Below, piece by piece: positions 31,496-41,566 of a stretch of DNA of 64,000 bases. This DNA is from Rhodothermales bacterium. Lineage in GTDB: Bacteria; Bacteroidota; Rhodothermia; Rhodothermales; Bin80. A program made the translations under genes and the position numbers. Each line of letters opens with the position of its first letter. The stretch's first letter is position 1. Location of the stretch: NCBI GenBank assembly GCA_022821385.1, contig JAJEDR010000077.1:1-64000 (forward strand), in the 5' to 3' direction. Below the pieces are notes generated by a model. It was not told the origin of the DNA and did not search any database. It was given only the letters and a program-made list of their open reading frames with translations.

Positions 31496-33493
31496 ATGCC
31501 ACGTTCCAAGCCGCATGTTACAATCTATGAGGTTGCTGATAAGGCAGGTGTAGCGATTTCGACTGTGTCTCGTGTACTGAACGAATCTTCTGACGTGGCG
31601 GATTATACTCGTGAACACATTCTTAATGTTATTGATGAACTTCAGTATCGTCCTAACCGCGTAGCCAAGGCCTTAGCCCAACCAGGATCGAGTCTGATTG
31701 CAATAGCAACACCGACAATTACAACCCCCTTTCATAATTCACTCCTCAAAGGCCTCCGAGCAGTCTTGATTGCCGCAGATGAAGAACGGGATCTTTTGCT
31801 TTTTGATTTGGGGAGTACTGATCCGTTGACGCGTTTGCGGAGCAAATTGAAGGGAGGTAAGGTGGACGGCTTGATCTTGGCAGGGATACCGGTTTCTCCT
31901 CCTCTGGCCAAAGAGCTGAAAGCGTTCAGTGCACCAGTTATACTTATAGGAAATCACCATACAGACTTTGACTGCTTTTATTGGGATAATGCTGTTGGAG
32001 CAAGGGAAGCTACAGAGCACCTACTGTTCCGCGGACATCGACGTATCGGTCTGATCCGAGCCCATACAGATGGTTATGTACAGGTTCAGCGTATTCAAGG
32101 CTACAAGGCAGCACTAAAAAAGTATGGTGTCAAATTTGACAGTAACCTCATCCAGAGCGGCATTACTGTTAAGCACGCGGGGTTCAGTGAGGAACACGGT
32201 GTCGAGGCAATGCAGCAACTCCTGCAAGTATCCCCACCAATATCGGCAGTCTTGGCAAGTAGTGACGTACAGGCAATTGGCGCATGGAAGGCTATTCGGG
32301 ACGCGGGCAAACGTATACCAGAGGACATTGCTCTGGTCGGATATGATGATGTTAAAACCAGTTACTACATTGGGCTGAGCAGCGTTGACCAGAGTATTGA
32401 GCAGATCGGCCGCCTAGCAGCTGAACGTTTGCTCTACCGTCAGAACAATCCGGCGGAAAAAATACGTACAGACCAGAAGATCGTACCGAACCTACGTGTA
32501 CGACGCTCCAGTAACTACAACCGAACCAAAAACAGAATGCACATCAAAGCAATTCAAAACCAGTTGGATAATACATTAACCGGAACTGAGTTTTCAGGTC
32601 TGGGCAAAAAGTACCGAGGCAAAGTACGGGATACGTACGACCAAGGGGATCGACTGATTATGGTTACGACAGACCGGATATCCGCTTTTGATCATGTCCT
32701 TCGTCAGACAATCCCATTCAAAGGACAGGTACTCAATCAACTGGCTGCCTACTTTTTTGAGGCAACCAGTGATATCATTCCGAACCAGATCTTGAGTGTG
32801 CCGGATTCAAATGTTACCATTGCGCAGAAATGCGAGCCTGGAAAGCTTGAATTCGTAGTTCGAGGATACCTTGTTGGGCATGCATGGCGGACATACCGTA
32901 CTGGCAAGCGTACGTTATGTGGAAAGTCATTGCCTGATGGGCTGAACGAAAATGATCGACTACCCAAACCGATTCTCACCCCTACGACGAAGGCACAAGT
33001 CGGTCACGACGAAGACATCAGTCGGGAAGCCGCCATTAAGCAGGGCCTTATTAAGGCAGATACCTTTGATCGACTTGAACAAGTTTCCCTTGCTCTGTTC
33101 CAGCGGGGTACGGAACTCGCTGCAAACCAAGGGCTGATCCTTGTTGACACTAAATATGAATTCGGAAAAACTCCAGATGGCGAGTGGGTTCTTATTGACG
33201 AAGTCCATACACCAGATTCTTCGCGCTACTTCTATCTTGTACCATATGAGGCTCTTCTTCAAGAGGGCAAGCCTCAACAGCAGTTGTCAAAGGAATTTGT
33301 GCGTGAGTGGTTAATGGAGAGAGGCTTTCAAGGTAAAGATGGGCAGGTACTTCCCGATCTTTCAGATGAATTCCGCACCCAGGTATCTGCCCGTTACATT
33401 GAGTTGTTCGAAAAGGTGACCGGCAAAGCATTCAAACCTGACACGCACCCCGATCCAGAAAGCCGAATCCGCGAGGCGCTCAAGTCACGGTAG
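31496..33493 (+). CDS. Fusion: LacI-family regulator (31496 to about 32525) and PurC SAICAR synthetase (about 32537-33493)
   Basis: HTH TIYEVADKAGVAISTVSRVLNESSDVADYTREHILNVIDELQYRPNRVAKAL and periplasmic-binding-like sensor (...DIALVGYDDVKTSYYIGLSSVDQ), then, with no stop, YRGKVRDTYDQGDRLIMVTTDRISAFDHVLRQTIPFKGQVLNQL...IDEVHTPDSSRYF. In-frame ATG at 32537 (codon 348). Confidence 0.9.
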   Translation: MPRSKPHVTIYEVADKAGVAISTVSRVLNESSDVADYTREHILNVIDELQYRPNRVAKALAQPGSSLIAIATPTITTPFHNSLLKGLRAVLIAADEERDLLLFDLGSTDPLTRLRSKLKGGKVDGLILAGIPVSPPLAKELKAFSAPVILIGNHHTDFDCFYWDNAVGAREATEHLLFRGHRRIGLIRAHTDGYVQVQRIQGYKAALKKYGVKFDSNLIQSGITVKHAGFSEEHGVEAMQQLLQVSPPISAVLASSDVQAIGAWKAIRDAGKRIPEDIALVGYDDVKTSYYIGLSSVDQSIEQIGRLAAERLLYRQNNPAEKIRTDQKIVPNLRVRRSSNYNRTKNRMHIKAIQNQLDNTLTGTEFSGLGKKYRGKVRDTYDQGDRLIMVTTDRISAFDHVLRQTIPFKGQVLNQLAAYFFEATSDIIPNQILSVPDSNVTIAQKCEPGKLEFVVRGYLVGHAWRTYRTGKRTLCGKSLPDGLNENDRLPKPILTPTTKAQVGHDEDISREAAIKQGLIKADTFDRLEQVSLALFQRGTELAANQGLILVDTKYEFGKTPDGEWVLIDEVHTPDSSRYFYLVPYEALLQEGKPQQQLSKEFVREWLMERGFQGKDGQVLPDLSDEFRTQVSARYIELFEKVTGKAFKPDTHPDPESRIREALKSR

Positions 33494-33938
33494 TCTCCGG
33501 GGGGTCATTTCCCTCAATCCAGTGCACCTCGCCATCGGTAAGGTGCTCCTGTTTCCAAATAGGGACTTGAACTTTAAGCCGGTCAATCAAAAATCGACAC
33601 GCCTCGAAAGCTTCCGGGCGGTGGGCAGTTGCTACGCCAACCAGTACACTGGCTTCGGCAGGAGGAACTTCCCCTAGCCGATGGAGAATGCATGCACGGC
33701 TGATCGGCCAACGCCTTGCAGCTATATCTATCATCAAATGCATCTCCCGCAGTGCCATGGGTTCATAGCTCTCGTATGTCAGCAACGTGGTTTCGTGGCC
33801 GTCAGTCCACTGTCGTGTGGTACCAATAAATAATGCAATTCCACCAGCTGCGGGTGTTTGCAGAAATTGATAAGCTGCGGCGATATCAAGGGGTGTCTTC
33901 GAAAGTGACACCCAGCGCTTGTTGAGTTTTTCAGCCAC
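33480..33938 (-). CDS. moaE: Molybdopterin synthase catalytic subunit
   Basis: GIALFIGTTRQWTDGHETTLLTYESYEPMALREM, HRLGEVPPAEASVLVGVATAHRPEAFEACRFLIDRLKVQVPIWKQEH. Confidence 0.94.
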   Translation of the reverse strand: MAEKLNKRWVSLSKTPLDIAAAYQFLQTPAAGGIALFIGTTRQWTDGHETTLLTYESYEPMALREMHLMIDIAARRWPISRACILHRLGEVPPAEASVLVGVATAHRPEAFEACRFLIDRLKVQVPIWKQEHLTDGEVHWIEGNDPPETTVT

Positions 33939-34179
33939 CGCTCACAGGAGTAATAAGGGCGAGTTCGTCACCAGCATGAATGATTTTTGATTCTAAAGCA
34001 TATTCCTGATTTACTGCAAGGCGCATAGCGTTTCGATATGGTGCCATGAGTGGATAATGATCACAGAGTGTATCCAGGACCTCACCTGCCGTTACCCCAT
34101 CATGGGCTTCCAGAGCAACCGAAGCCGCCGCAAGCTTTGATCGCAAGACACTGTAGAGTTGGATTTGAAAGGATACCAT
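33931..34179 (-). CDS. moaD: MoaD/ThiS-family sulfur carrier protein
   Basis: 82 aa ending in the diagnostic PVSGG; immediately upstream of moaE. Confidence 0.92.
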   Translation of the reverse strand: MVSFQIQLYSVLRSKLAAASVALEAHDGVTAGEVLDTLCDHYPLMAPYRNAMRLAVNQEYALESKIIHAGDELALITPVSGG

Positions 34180-34209
34180 TAGTTAATCCGTAATCTTGAA
34201 GTAACGTTG

Positions 34210-35451
34210 TTAACCGAACCGGATTACCTGCAGTGGCAGTATCCGTGATGCAACACGTGCCGGAAAATATGAAGCCCCTATACACAGCACCAAGGATATC
34301 ATTGCGACAAGCATAAAGTCCATTAAATGGAAAGCAATGGGCGCCGTAGTCATGTAATAGGCCTCTGCGGGCAACCCTATAATACCATAGTGTAATTGCA
34401 ACATACCCAACCCCCATGCGAGTACGAGGCCGATTGCTGTTCCAAATCCACCCACAAAAAAACCGAGATGCAGATACAGTTTCTGGATATCTTGTCGCGA
34501 GGCTCCCATGCTGGCGAGGATCCCGATTTCCCGTGTTTTTTCGAGTACAATCATTAGTAAGGCGCCCATCACGTTGAATGCAGCAACCAGAACCAGGACA
34601 CTGATAACTAATGGAATGATGGCTTCCTGAAGATCAACCCACGCAAACAAACCGCGATAGATTTCAAAGATGCTTCGTGCCAGGATTCCAAGCCCAAGTG
34701 TTTCTTCAAGAGTTAATGCTACTGATTCAGCAGTAGTCACGTCCTGGAGCATAAGATCAAATCTTGTTACCTCCTCAGACCCATAATCGAGTAGCTGTCT
34801 GGCTACATCAATATCTGTAAATACATAGGTTTCATCAAAATCAGCCAGCGCAGTCTCATAAACACCTGTGATCTCGAATTGCTTAAACCGTGGACGCGCC
34901 ATCAAGAGCGTATTGGTATCGCGTAGGTTTCTTGTAGAAAGAATCGTTACTTGATCTCCAAGTGTGAGACCGAGATTCTCAGCAAGTGCATTACCAACAA
35001 CGAGCGGTGCTATTATGGCCGTGTCCTGCTCCAAATGGGCCGAGCCACTCGTAAGGTGCTCTTCCAGGTAAACGGGAAGTCGATCTGTTCCCCAAAGCCC
35101 TACCCCATCAATATCCTGGCTAGACCGCCGAAGTAAAACGAATTCTGTGACTACCGGTTGAATGGAAACCACCGCGTCTTGCTCGCTGATTTGGGCCATG
35201 AGACCGGAGGCATCAGCCAGTGGAGTGTGGCGGATACTCTCGACCTGCACATGAGCACCGAAGCCCACGATCTTTGTTTCAATCTCTTGACTGAACCCTC
35301 GTACAATTGACAATGCAAGAAGTAATGTTGCAACGCCGAGTGCCACACCTCCAATGGCAACCCAGGATACAAATCGCAGGAAGCCACGACCGTTCTCGCT
35401 GCCTTGTGCACCGCGAAGGTATCGCCAGGCTATGAAAGTCTTGAAGGACAC
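34210..35451 (-). CDS. FtsX/LolC-E-type ABC transporter permease
   Basis: FIAWRYLRGAQGS...GFLRFVSWVAIGGVALGVATLLLALSIVRGF; VAAFNVMGALLMIVLEKTREIGILASMGASRQDIQKLYL. Confidence 0.93.
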   Translation of the reverse strand: MSFKTFIAWRYLRGAQGSENGRGFLRFVSWVAIGGVALGVATLLLALSIVRGFSQEIETKIVGFGAHVQVESIRHTPLADASGLMAQISEQDAVVSIQPVVTEFVLLRRSSQDIDGVGLWGTDRLPVYLEEHLTSGSAHLEQDTAIIAPLVVGNALAENLGLTLGDQVTILSTRNLRDTNTLLMARPRFKQFEITGVYETALADFDETYVFTDIDVARQLLDYGSEEVTRFDLMLQDVTTAESVALTLEETLGLGILARSIFEIYRGLFAWVDLQEAIIPLVISVLVLVAAFNVMGALLMIVLEKTREIGILASMGASRQDIQKLYLHLGFFVGGFGTAIGLVLAWGLGMLQLHYGIIGLPAEAYYMTTAPIAFHLMDFMLVAMISLVLCIGASYFPARVASRILPLQVIRFG

Positions 35452-35606
35452 GAGATCAATTCTTGTGTGTTTTAGAGTGCATAAAAGAACAACGGAAGCC
35501 TATCCATCGGATAGACCATTTTACGGATTATGGACATCTCTTGAACATCTACCGTACAATACTCGTTCGCGCAACGCGAGACCCTAAACCCAAATTTTTC
35601 GGAAAG

Positions 35607-37238
35607 ATGAACAACTGCCGACCAAGTATACCCGCTGCGAAGAATGAACCCGTCTTAAATTATGCTCCCGGCTCTTCCGAGCGTATTTCCTTGCAAAATA
35701 AGTTACGAGGGCTCAAGCAGGACGAGTTGCAAATTCCAGCCTTTATTGGCGGGAAGGCCATATATACAGGGGATCTTGAAGAAATTCGCCCACCACACGA
35801 GTTGAGTCATCGACTTGGTGTCGTACATAAATGTGGTGCAAAGGAAGCTCTGCAATCCATTGAAGCTTCGCTGGAAGCACGGCGGGATTGGGCGAACATG
35901 GATTTTATAGACAGGGCCGCCATTTTCCTAAAAGCGGCGGAACTCCTCGCGGGCCCATGGAGAGATGTGCTGAATGCTTCCACTATGTTGGGACAAAGCA
36001 AGAATGCATATCAGGCGGAAATTGATGCGGCATGCGAGCTCATCGACTTCATCCGGTTCAATGTCGAATATGCATCTAAAATCTATGAAGAGCAGCCCTA
36101 TTCTGGCCCAGGGGTATGGAATCGCCTGGAATACCGACCTCTTGAAGGGTTTGTATTTGCCGTGACGCCATTCAACTTTACTGCCATTGGAGGAAACCTG
36201 CCCACTGCTCCAGCACTCATGGGAAACGCGGTCGTTTGGAAGCCGGCATCCGCCTCGGTCTATTCGGCATACTTCACCTATAAATTGCTGGAAGAGGCCG
36301 GCTTACCTCCAGGGGTGATCAACATGGTGCCTGGTTCGGGACCCGTCATTGGTGACCCTGTTCTAGCATCAAAACATTTTGCAGGGCTTCACTTTACGGG
36401 CTCTACAGGTACGTTCCAGCATATGTGGCGAACGATCGGAGCTAATATTGCGAATTATGACACGTATCCCCGGATCGTTGGAGAAACAGGAGGAAAAGAC
36501 TTTATTGTTGCTCATGCTTCGGCCGCCCCGGATGTCGTAGCTACGGCCATAGTACGCGGAGCATTTGAATATCAGGGGCAAAAATGTTCAGCCGCTTCAC
36601 GGGTATATCTGCCTAAATCTCGTTGGGCGGAAACGCGAGATATCTTAATGTCTCAATTGAGTGAAGTTAAGATGGGGTCCGTAGAGGACTTTTCAAACTT
36701 CGTTAATGCCGTAATTGACAAGAAGGCTTACGCGAGTATTACGGGTTATATTGCCCACGCACAGAATGCAGCTGATGCAGAAATAATTGCCGGTGGCAAC
36801 TACAGTGATACGGAGGGTTACTTCATTGAACCAACGGTGATCGTCACCACTGATCCAACCTTCCGAACCATGTGTGAGGAAATATTTGGCCCGGTTGTAA
36901 CCATATATGTTTATGAGGACTCAGATTTTGAGGACACACTTGAGCTTGTAGATAAGACTTCTCCGTACGCCCTGACGGGAGCAGTTTTTGCTCAGGACAG
37001 ACAGGTCATTGTTCAAGCGAGTGCAGCTTTGCGCAATGCGGCAGGCAATTTTTATATCAATGACAAACCAACTGGAGCAGTCGTAGGTCAACAGCCATTC
37101 GGTGGAGCACGTGCATCCGGCACCAACGATAAAGCGGGGGCACCACAGAACCTGATGCGCTGGGTTTCGGTTCGGACTATAAAGGAGACCTTTAATCCTC
37201 CATCGCATTTCGGGTATCCATTTAATCAACCAGACTAG
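35607..37238 (+). CDS. pruA: L-glutamate gamma-semialdehyde (1-pyrroline-5-carboxylate) dehydrogenase
   Basis: AVTPFNFTAIGGNLPTAPALMGNAVVWKPA; FTGSTGTFQHMW; RIVGETGGKDFI; GAFEYQGQKCSAASR; PFGGARASGTNDKAG. Start ATG 35607 preferred over 35463. Confidence 0.94.
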   Translation: MNNCRPSIPAAKNEPVLNYAPGSSERISLQNKLRGLKQDELQIPAFIGGKAIYTGDLEEIRPPHELSHRLGVVHKCGAKEALQSIEASLEARRDWANMDFIDRAAIFLKAAELLAGPWRDVLNASTMLGQSKNAYQAEIDAACELIDFIRFNVEYASKIYEEQPYSGPGVWNRLEYRPLEGFVFAVTPFNFTAIGGNLPTAPALMGNAVVWKPASASVYSAYFTYKLLEEAGLPPGVINMVPGSGPVIGDPVLASKHFAGLHFTGSTGTFQHMWRTIGANIANYDTYPRIVGETGGKDFIVAHASAAPDVVATAIVRGAFEYQGQKCSAASRVYLPKSRWAETRDILMSQLSEVKMGSVEDFSNFVNAVIDKKAYASITGYIAHAQNAADAEIIAGGNYSDTEGYFIEPTVIVTTDPTFRTMCEEIFGPVVTIYVYEDSDFEDTLELVDKTSPYALTGAVFAQDRQVIVQASAALRNAAGNFYINDKPTGAVVGQQPFGGARASGTNDKAGAPQNLMRWVSVRTIKETFNPPSHFGYPFNQPD

Positions 37239-37241
37239 GTG

Positions 37242-38285
37242 ATGGTAGCAGAAAAAGGTGCCCCGATCCGAGTAGTTCAGTATGGACTGGGCCCCATTGG
37301 AAAAGGGACAGCTAAGCTGGTGCTTGAAAAAGCAAGGAGCGGGCGGCTAGACTTGGTTGGCGCCGTTGATATTGATCCTGCAAAGGTTAACAAGACAGTC
37401 GGCGAAGTGGTAGGGGCTTCCTCTGATGTAGTGGTCTCCTCGGATGCTGAGAAAGTCCTCGCTGAGGTGCAGCCTGACCTTGTCATTCACACGACAAGCT
37501 CTTTCCTTCCTCAGGTTGAGGAACAATTGACGCAATGTATTCGCGCGGGGGCATCCGTTATTTCCAGTACGGAAGAGCTGCCCTACCCCTTTGACAGGCA
37601 TCCCGGCATTGCAAAAAATCTGGATACTTTGTCCAAGAAGTATGGGGTTGCAATCCTCGGTACGGGAGTTAATCCAGGATATGCTATGGATGTGCTTGCC
37701 CTTGTTGCCACAGGTATCTGTACAGATGTTCGAACCGTCGCTGTTACCCGTCGAGTGGATGCAGGTCTGAGACGTTTGCCGCTTCAGCGCAAAGTAGGCG
37801 CAGGAATAACAGTAGACGAATTTAACGAGCGGCGCGAGCGAGGTGGATTCGGTCACATCGGGTTGGTTGAGTCCCTCAGGTTGGTTATGCACGGTCTTGG
37901 CTGGCCAATCGAAAAGATGTCCGAATCACTTAGACCCGTTGTTGCTGAATCCGAAGTAATAACCCCTTACCTGACCGTTCCACCCGGAAGAGTAGCCGGG
38001 ATCAAGCACACTGCAAAGGCCTACATGGATGGCCGCATTGTTGTATCTCTGGATTTGAGAATGTACGTGGGTGCAAACGACCCCGTGGACCGCGTAATGG
38101 TGGAGGGAGATCCCCCCATTGACCTCGCAGTCCAAGGCGGAATATTTGGGGATACTGCTACTATGGGAGCATTGGTAAATGCAATACCTCAAGTGATTAA
38201 TGCATCACCAGGCCTGCGAACAGTCTCAGATCTTCCCGTTCCTAGATGTTTCTTGCCAGGGCTTCCGTATCACCCTCCCCGGTAA
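37242..38285 (+). CDS. NAD(P)-dependent dehydrogenase, DapB / 2,4-diaminopentanoate dehydrogenase-like
   Basis: VVQYGLGPIGKGTAKLVLEK...LVGAVDIDPAKVNKTVGEVVG...ILGTGVNPGYAMDVLALV. Directly follows pruA. Confidence 0.8.
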   Translation: MVAEKGAPIRVVQYGLGPIGKGTAKLVLEKARSGRLDLVGAVDIDPAKVNKTVGEVVGASSDVVVSSDAEKVLAEVQPDLVIHTTSSFLPQVEEQLTQCIRAGASVISSTEELPYPFDRHPGIAKNLDTLSKKYGVAILGTGVNPGYAMDVLALVATGICTDVRTVAVTRRVDAGLRRLPLQRKVGAGITVDEFNERRERGGFGHIGLVESLRLVMHGLGWPIEKMSESLRPVVAESEVITPYLTVPPGRVAGIKHTAKAYMDGRIVVSLDLRMYVGANDPVDRVMVEGDPPIDLAVQGGIFGDTATMGALVNAIPQVINASPGLRTVSDLPVPRCFLPGLPYHPPR

Positions 38286-38402
38286 CGGCTTAGATTTACA
38301 CGCACTTGACTTGCCGGTCAAAACAAGTATTTTCGGAGCACCTGGTGCAGTAAATGGACGCTTTACTGGCTGGCAAATATTCTGTAGTGGATTTTCTACA
38401 AC

Positions 38403-38448
38403 GTCACACTTAACTGACACTGACTGTCCTTAGAGTCAGGAGTGTGAC
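38403..38448. terminator. Possible hairpin terminator between convergent genes
   Basis: Nested arms GTCACACT...CTGACT-(8)-AGTCAG-G-AGTGTGAC; no clear U-tract. Confidence 0.35.
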
Positions 38449-38515
38449 AACGACTATTGTAGATAGAACATCGCCCATTACCGTTCTATTGTAATGAAGT
38501 GAGCGAGTTGTGTAC

Positions 38516-41056
38516 CTACGATTGCTCTTCCGAATTTGACCCCATAATCCTGTGGCGACGAAGAAATCCCAAATAAGGGGCAAATGCCTCGTCAATATCC
38601 TCCGGCGAAAGATTGTAGTCTGCTATGTCGTACCGGTGTTTTTTTCTTGCCCTCAATCTTTCCTTTGTCGCCGCCATATATGTATCCATCCTAGATTTGG
38701 TTTCCTGGGAAAATGAGCAGTCAAGATGATCGTAAATAGCTTCTATAACCGCATATGGATCTTCTATCAGATCAAAAAAGCTAACATCAACCCAGCGATG
38801 CTCCAGCTCTGGGTGGGACTCACGGAATTTGATGGCCTGGTTGGCCATCTTGCTGAGGAACCGAAGTGACTCTGAACCTACCTCCGATTTTGGTTGTTGC
38901 AATTCTGGTGGTTTCCGTAAAGTTTCAATGATGGAGCAGAAAGATCCCACTACCTTATTCAGAGGCCGATGCGGCATAATAAAGGATGCATCAGGATATT
39001 CCTTGATCAAGTCTTCAAGTTGATGCAGGTGGAGGGGATATTTAAGTAACCATCGACCAGAAGACCCCTTTTGACGCCATCGGTACGAAAAGTTCTTTAG
39101 GACTGAGTGATGGAAATCGTAGGCATTGCCGAAGTCAGCGGACTGTAAAAACTGACTGCATTTGCGACCCGGGATTAGAGCTACTAATGCCCAGTCCAGA
39201 TGACATATGTTGAAAAGAGGTCCCTCTTCTTCGGGCATATCCAGGTCGGTCAAGTGTTGGTATTCTTTGATCCTTCCATCATTTTCATCGGTCACGAGAA
39301 AAATGTCTTCAGCCTTGGAAAGTCGGAGTTCTTCGTGGAGTTGATCCTTGTGTCCGAACATTCCATCTGGAAGCGATGGCTCAATCAACTGATACAGTTT
39401 CAAGGTCCAGAATTGGGGGTCTGAGGCCAAAATACGGTGCAGAAATGTGGTTCCCGTCCTGTTCAGCCCAACAATGAATACCGGACGCTCAATCTGCTCA
39501 AGAGCTATCTCGGGATAGTTTTTGCGTTCCAAGTGCAATTCAGCTCTTATCCGGAAACCACGACTGAACCGATGTATCAGTCCTTGTGCAGCCCTCTTCC
39601 CAGTATCTTGCCCCCCATGGTTAGCATTATGTATGCTGACTAATTCGGAAAGCGCATCGATCATCCAAGGTGGATTACTGTCCTCAAATGGAACTGCGAG
39701 TTGATCTGCAATCCATTGCCCGTACGAAATGAGTCCATCGTAATCCAATGGGGCTGTACTCAATGGATAGGGCCATAAATCCCGATTATCTTCCTGCCAT
39801 TTACGACTGCGTGCCAAGAGCACTAAGCCGCCCAACCATTCAATATTGTCTGGGCAATCCTCTATCATTGATCGGTTATCCACTGGAATCCCATTTGCCT
39901 CAGATGTAGCTCCAAACCAATATTTGTAGAACAAATCTAGGATGGGCAGTTGGCCAGACAATGGAGATTCCTCTCCGCGTGACACGCAAGCTGCCCTAAA
40001 ATCTTCGTAAGATACTTCCGCATATCGATGTAACGTTGCGTAGAGAAAATCGGGAATCCGGGGCTCACGATTGCAGCAATTATATATGGTATGACGCCGT
40101 GCAGGATTCAAGGAGATCGCAGCCATGATTTTGGCTATTCTGTCTGCCGGATCCAGACTTAAGGGAGGCGGAAATTTGGATCGCACCCGCATCTGAAGGT
40201 CATTGGATGCTGCTGAAATTCGTACACCAATAAGATGGGGATTAGAGACGCCCATTTCCGTGTAGACCATAACGGGCAATCGAAAAATGCCGATAGGTAC
40301 ACCGTGTGATTTGGCGTGCAATAGGAGCTGCTCCACAACGATCTTACTCCAGGGATAACCAGACAATTCGGGTGGAGCTATGCCCATCAATTCATCTAGA
40401 TTGGGTTGGCCCTCATGTTTGATATAATGGTTACAGAACTCTTCACGGAATAGGCATAGGTATTCTGGAAAAATTCCAAGTGTTGATGCCATAAAGAGGT
40501 GCTTGAGACGCACGCGCATACACAGATCCAGAATCTGTTGGAATGCGAACACGTTCGTTTTCCTGATCCCTTCGTATGAATGACCAAGACTTACCGAGGC
40601 AGCACAGTGATAAACAGCATGAACATTAGTAGACAGTTCTCGAAATTGGATTGAATCAATCCCAAAATTTGGTTTGGTGATGTCGCCTGCGATCGCATTA
40701 ATTCGACCACTGAAAGAATCGTCCCAAAGGTTGTAGGTCTTTAGTTTTTTCTGAATTCTGCTGATGGCATGCGTATCATTGTCCGCACGAACGATACAAT
40801 TTGCCACCAGATTCTGCCTTTTTTGCAATAGTTCTGTGAGCAGAAATGGTGCAAAAAAACCCGTAACGCCGGTAATCAGTATTTCTCCTACAGATTCAAT
40901 TGGCACCGGGGCATCAGCACGTTGATGAGAAGAGAGGTCGATCACACGACGCAGGTATTGCAAATCCCTTCGGATAACCTCGGGAATCCCACCTTTTAGG
41001 GGCTTCGATACAATTGCAGGTTCGGGCATAACATTATCGTCTGCATTCCAGGTCAT
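38516..41056 (-). CDS. Thioester-reductase-type NAD-binding domain fused to a sulfotransferase domain
   Basis: N-terminal half: EILITGVTGFFAPFLLTELLQKRQNLVANCIVRADND...RINAIAGDITKPNFGID...VHAVYHCAASVSLGHSYEGIRKTNV. C-terminal half: RPVFIVGLNRTGTTFLHRILASDPQFWTLKLYQL...LLKYPLHLHQLEDLIKEYPDASFIMPHRPLNKVVGSFCS. Confidence 0.88.
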   Translation of the reverse strand: MTWNADDNVMPEPAIVSKPLKGGIPEVIRRDLQYLRRVIDLSSHQRADAPVPIESVGEILITGVTGFFAPFLLTELLQKRQNLVANCIVRADNDTHAISRIQKKLKTYNLWDDSFSGRINAIAGDITKPNFGIDSIQFRELSTNVHAVYHCAASVSLGHSYEGIRKTNVFAFQQILDLCMRVRLKHLFMASTLGIFPEYLCLFREEFCNHYIKHEGQPNLDELMGIAPPELSGYPWSKIVVEQLLLHAKSHGVPIGIFRLPVMVYTEMGVSNPHLIGVRISAASNDLQMRVRSKFPPPLSLDPADRIAKIMAAISLNPARRHTIYNCCNREPRIPDFLYATLHRYAEVSYEDFRAACVSRGEESPLSGQLPILDLFYKYWFGATSEANGIPVDNRSMIEDCPDNIEWLGGLVLLARSRKWQEDNRDLWPYPLSTAPLDYDGLISYGQWIADQLAVPFEDSNPPWMIDALSELVSIHNANHGGQDTGKRAAQGLIHRFSRGFRIRAELHLERKNYPEIALEQIERPVFIVGLNRTGTTFLHRILASDPQFWTLKLYQLIEPSLPDGMFGHKDQLHEELRLSKAEDIFLVTDENDGRIKEYQHLTDLDMPEEEGPLFNICHLDWALVALIPGRKCSQFLQSADFGNAYDFHHSVLKNFSYRWRQKGSSGRWLLKYPLHLHQLEDLIKEYPDASFIMPHRPLNKVVGSFCSIIETLRKPPELQQPKSEVGSESLRFLSKMANQAIKFRESHPELEHRWVDVSFFDLIEDPYAVIEAIYDHLDCSFSQETKSRMDTYMAATKERLRARKKHRYDIADYNLSPEDIDEAFAPYLGFLRRHRIMGSNSEEQS

Positions 41057-41195
41057 TTAAAAAAACAAAAAGAGGTTATATTCAGCAAAATTCAAGGCCT
41101 TGCAGCCCGATCAAAAAGATCCGGCTTGCTAAGGGATCTGAGGATCATTTCCGGCGCGTCGTAGCGGCTTATCGAGAGGCATCTAATGAAAAATC

Positions 41196-41252
41196 CGGGA
41201 GATACTCCCGCAAAACGGTCTGAATCCATCACACTGGATCCAGACCGCTTTT
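41196..41252. other. Two tandem hairpins in a divergent intergenic region
   Basis: CGGGAG-ATA-CTCCCG, then AAAACGGTCTGAATCCA-TCACAC-TGGATCCAGACCGCTTTT (one mismatch). Confidence 0.6.
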
Positions 41253-41566
41253 GTCAAAGTTACTCACGAATCTAATATCGGTTTCATTATGTTCGCTCAA
41301 GTCCTTGTTGTTCAAACAGGTGTATACTGCAGGACTTACACGCGCTACACTTTGCCAGTTAGCCTGGTGCACGGCAAATTCATCTCAATTCACACTTTTG
41401 CAGAAAACTGGACCTATAAGGGTTTGGTGTAGGTAACAGGTTCCTTGCTCCAGACGTTCAACTCTAGTCTTTTACCAAGGACAAATATGTAACAATTTAT
41501 GATCACTATGTGCATTATATTGCAGGGGATTTTCGCACCGATACCTTTGTAAGAGGTCTCGTAGCT

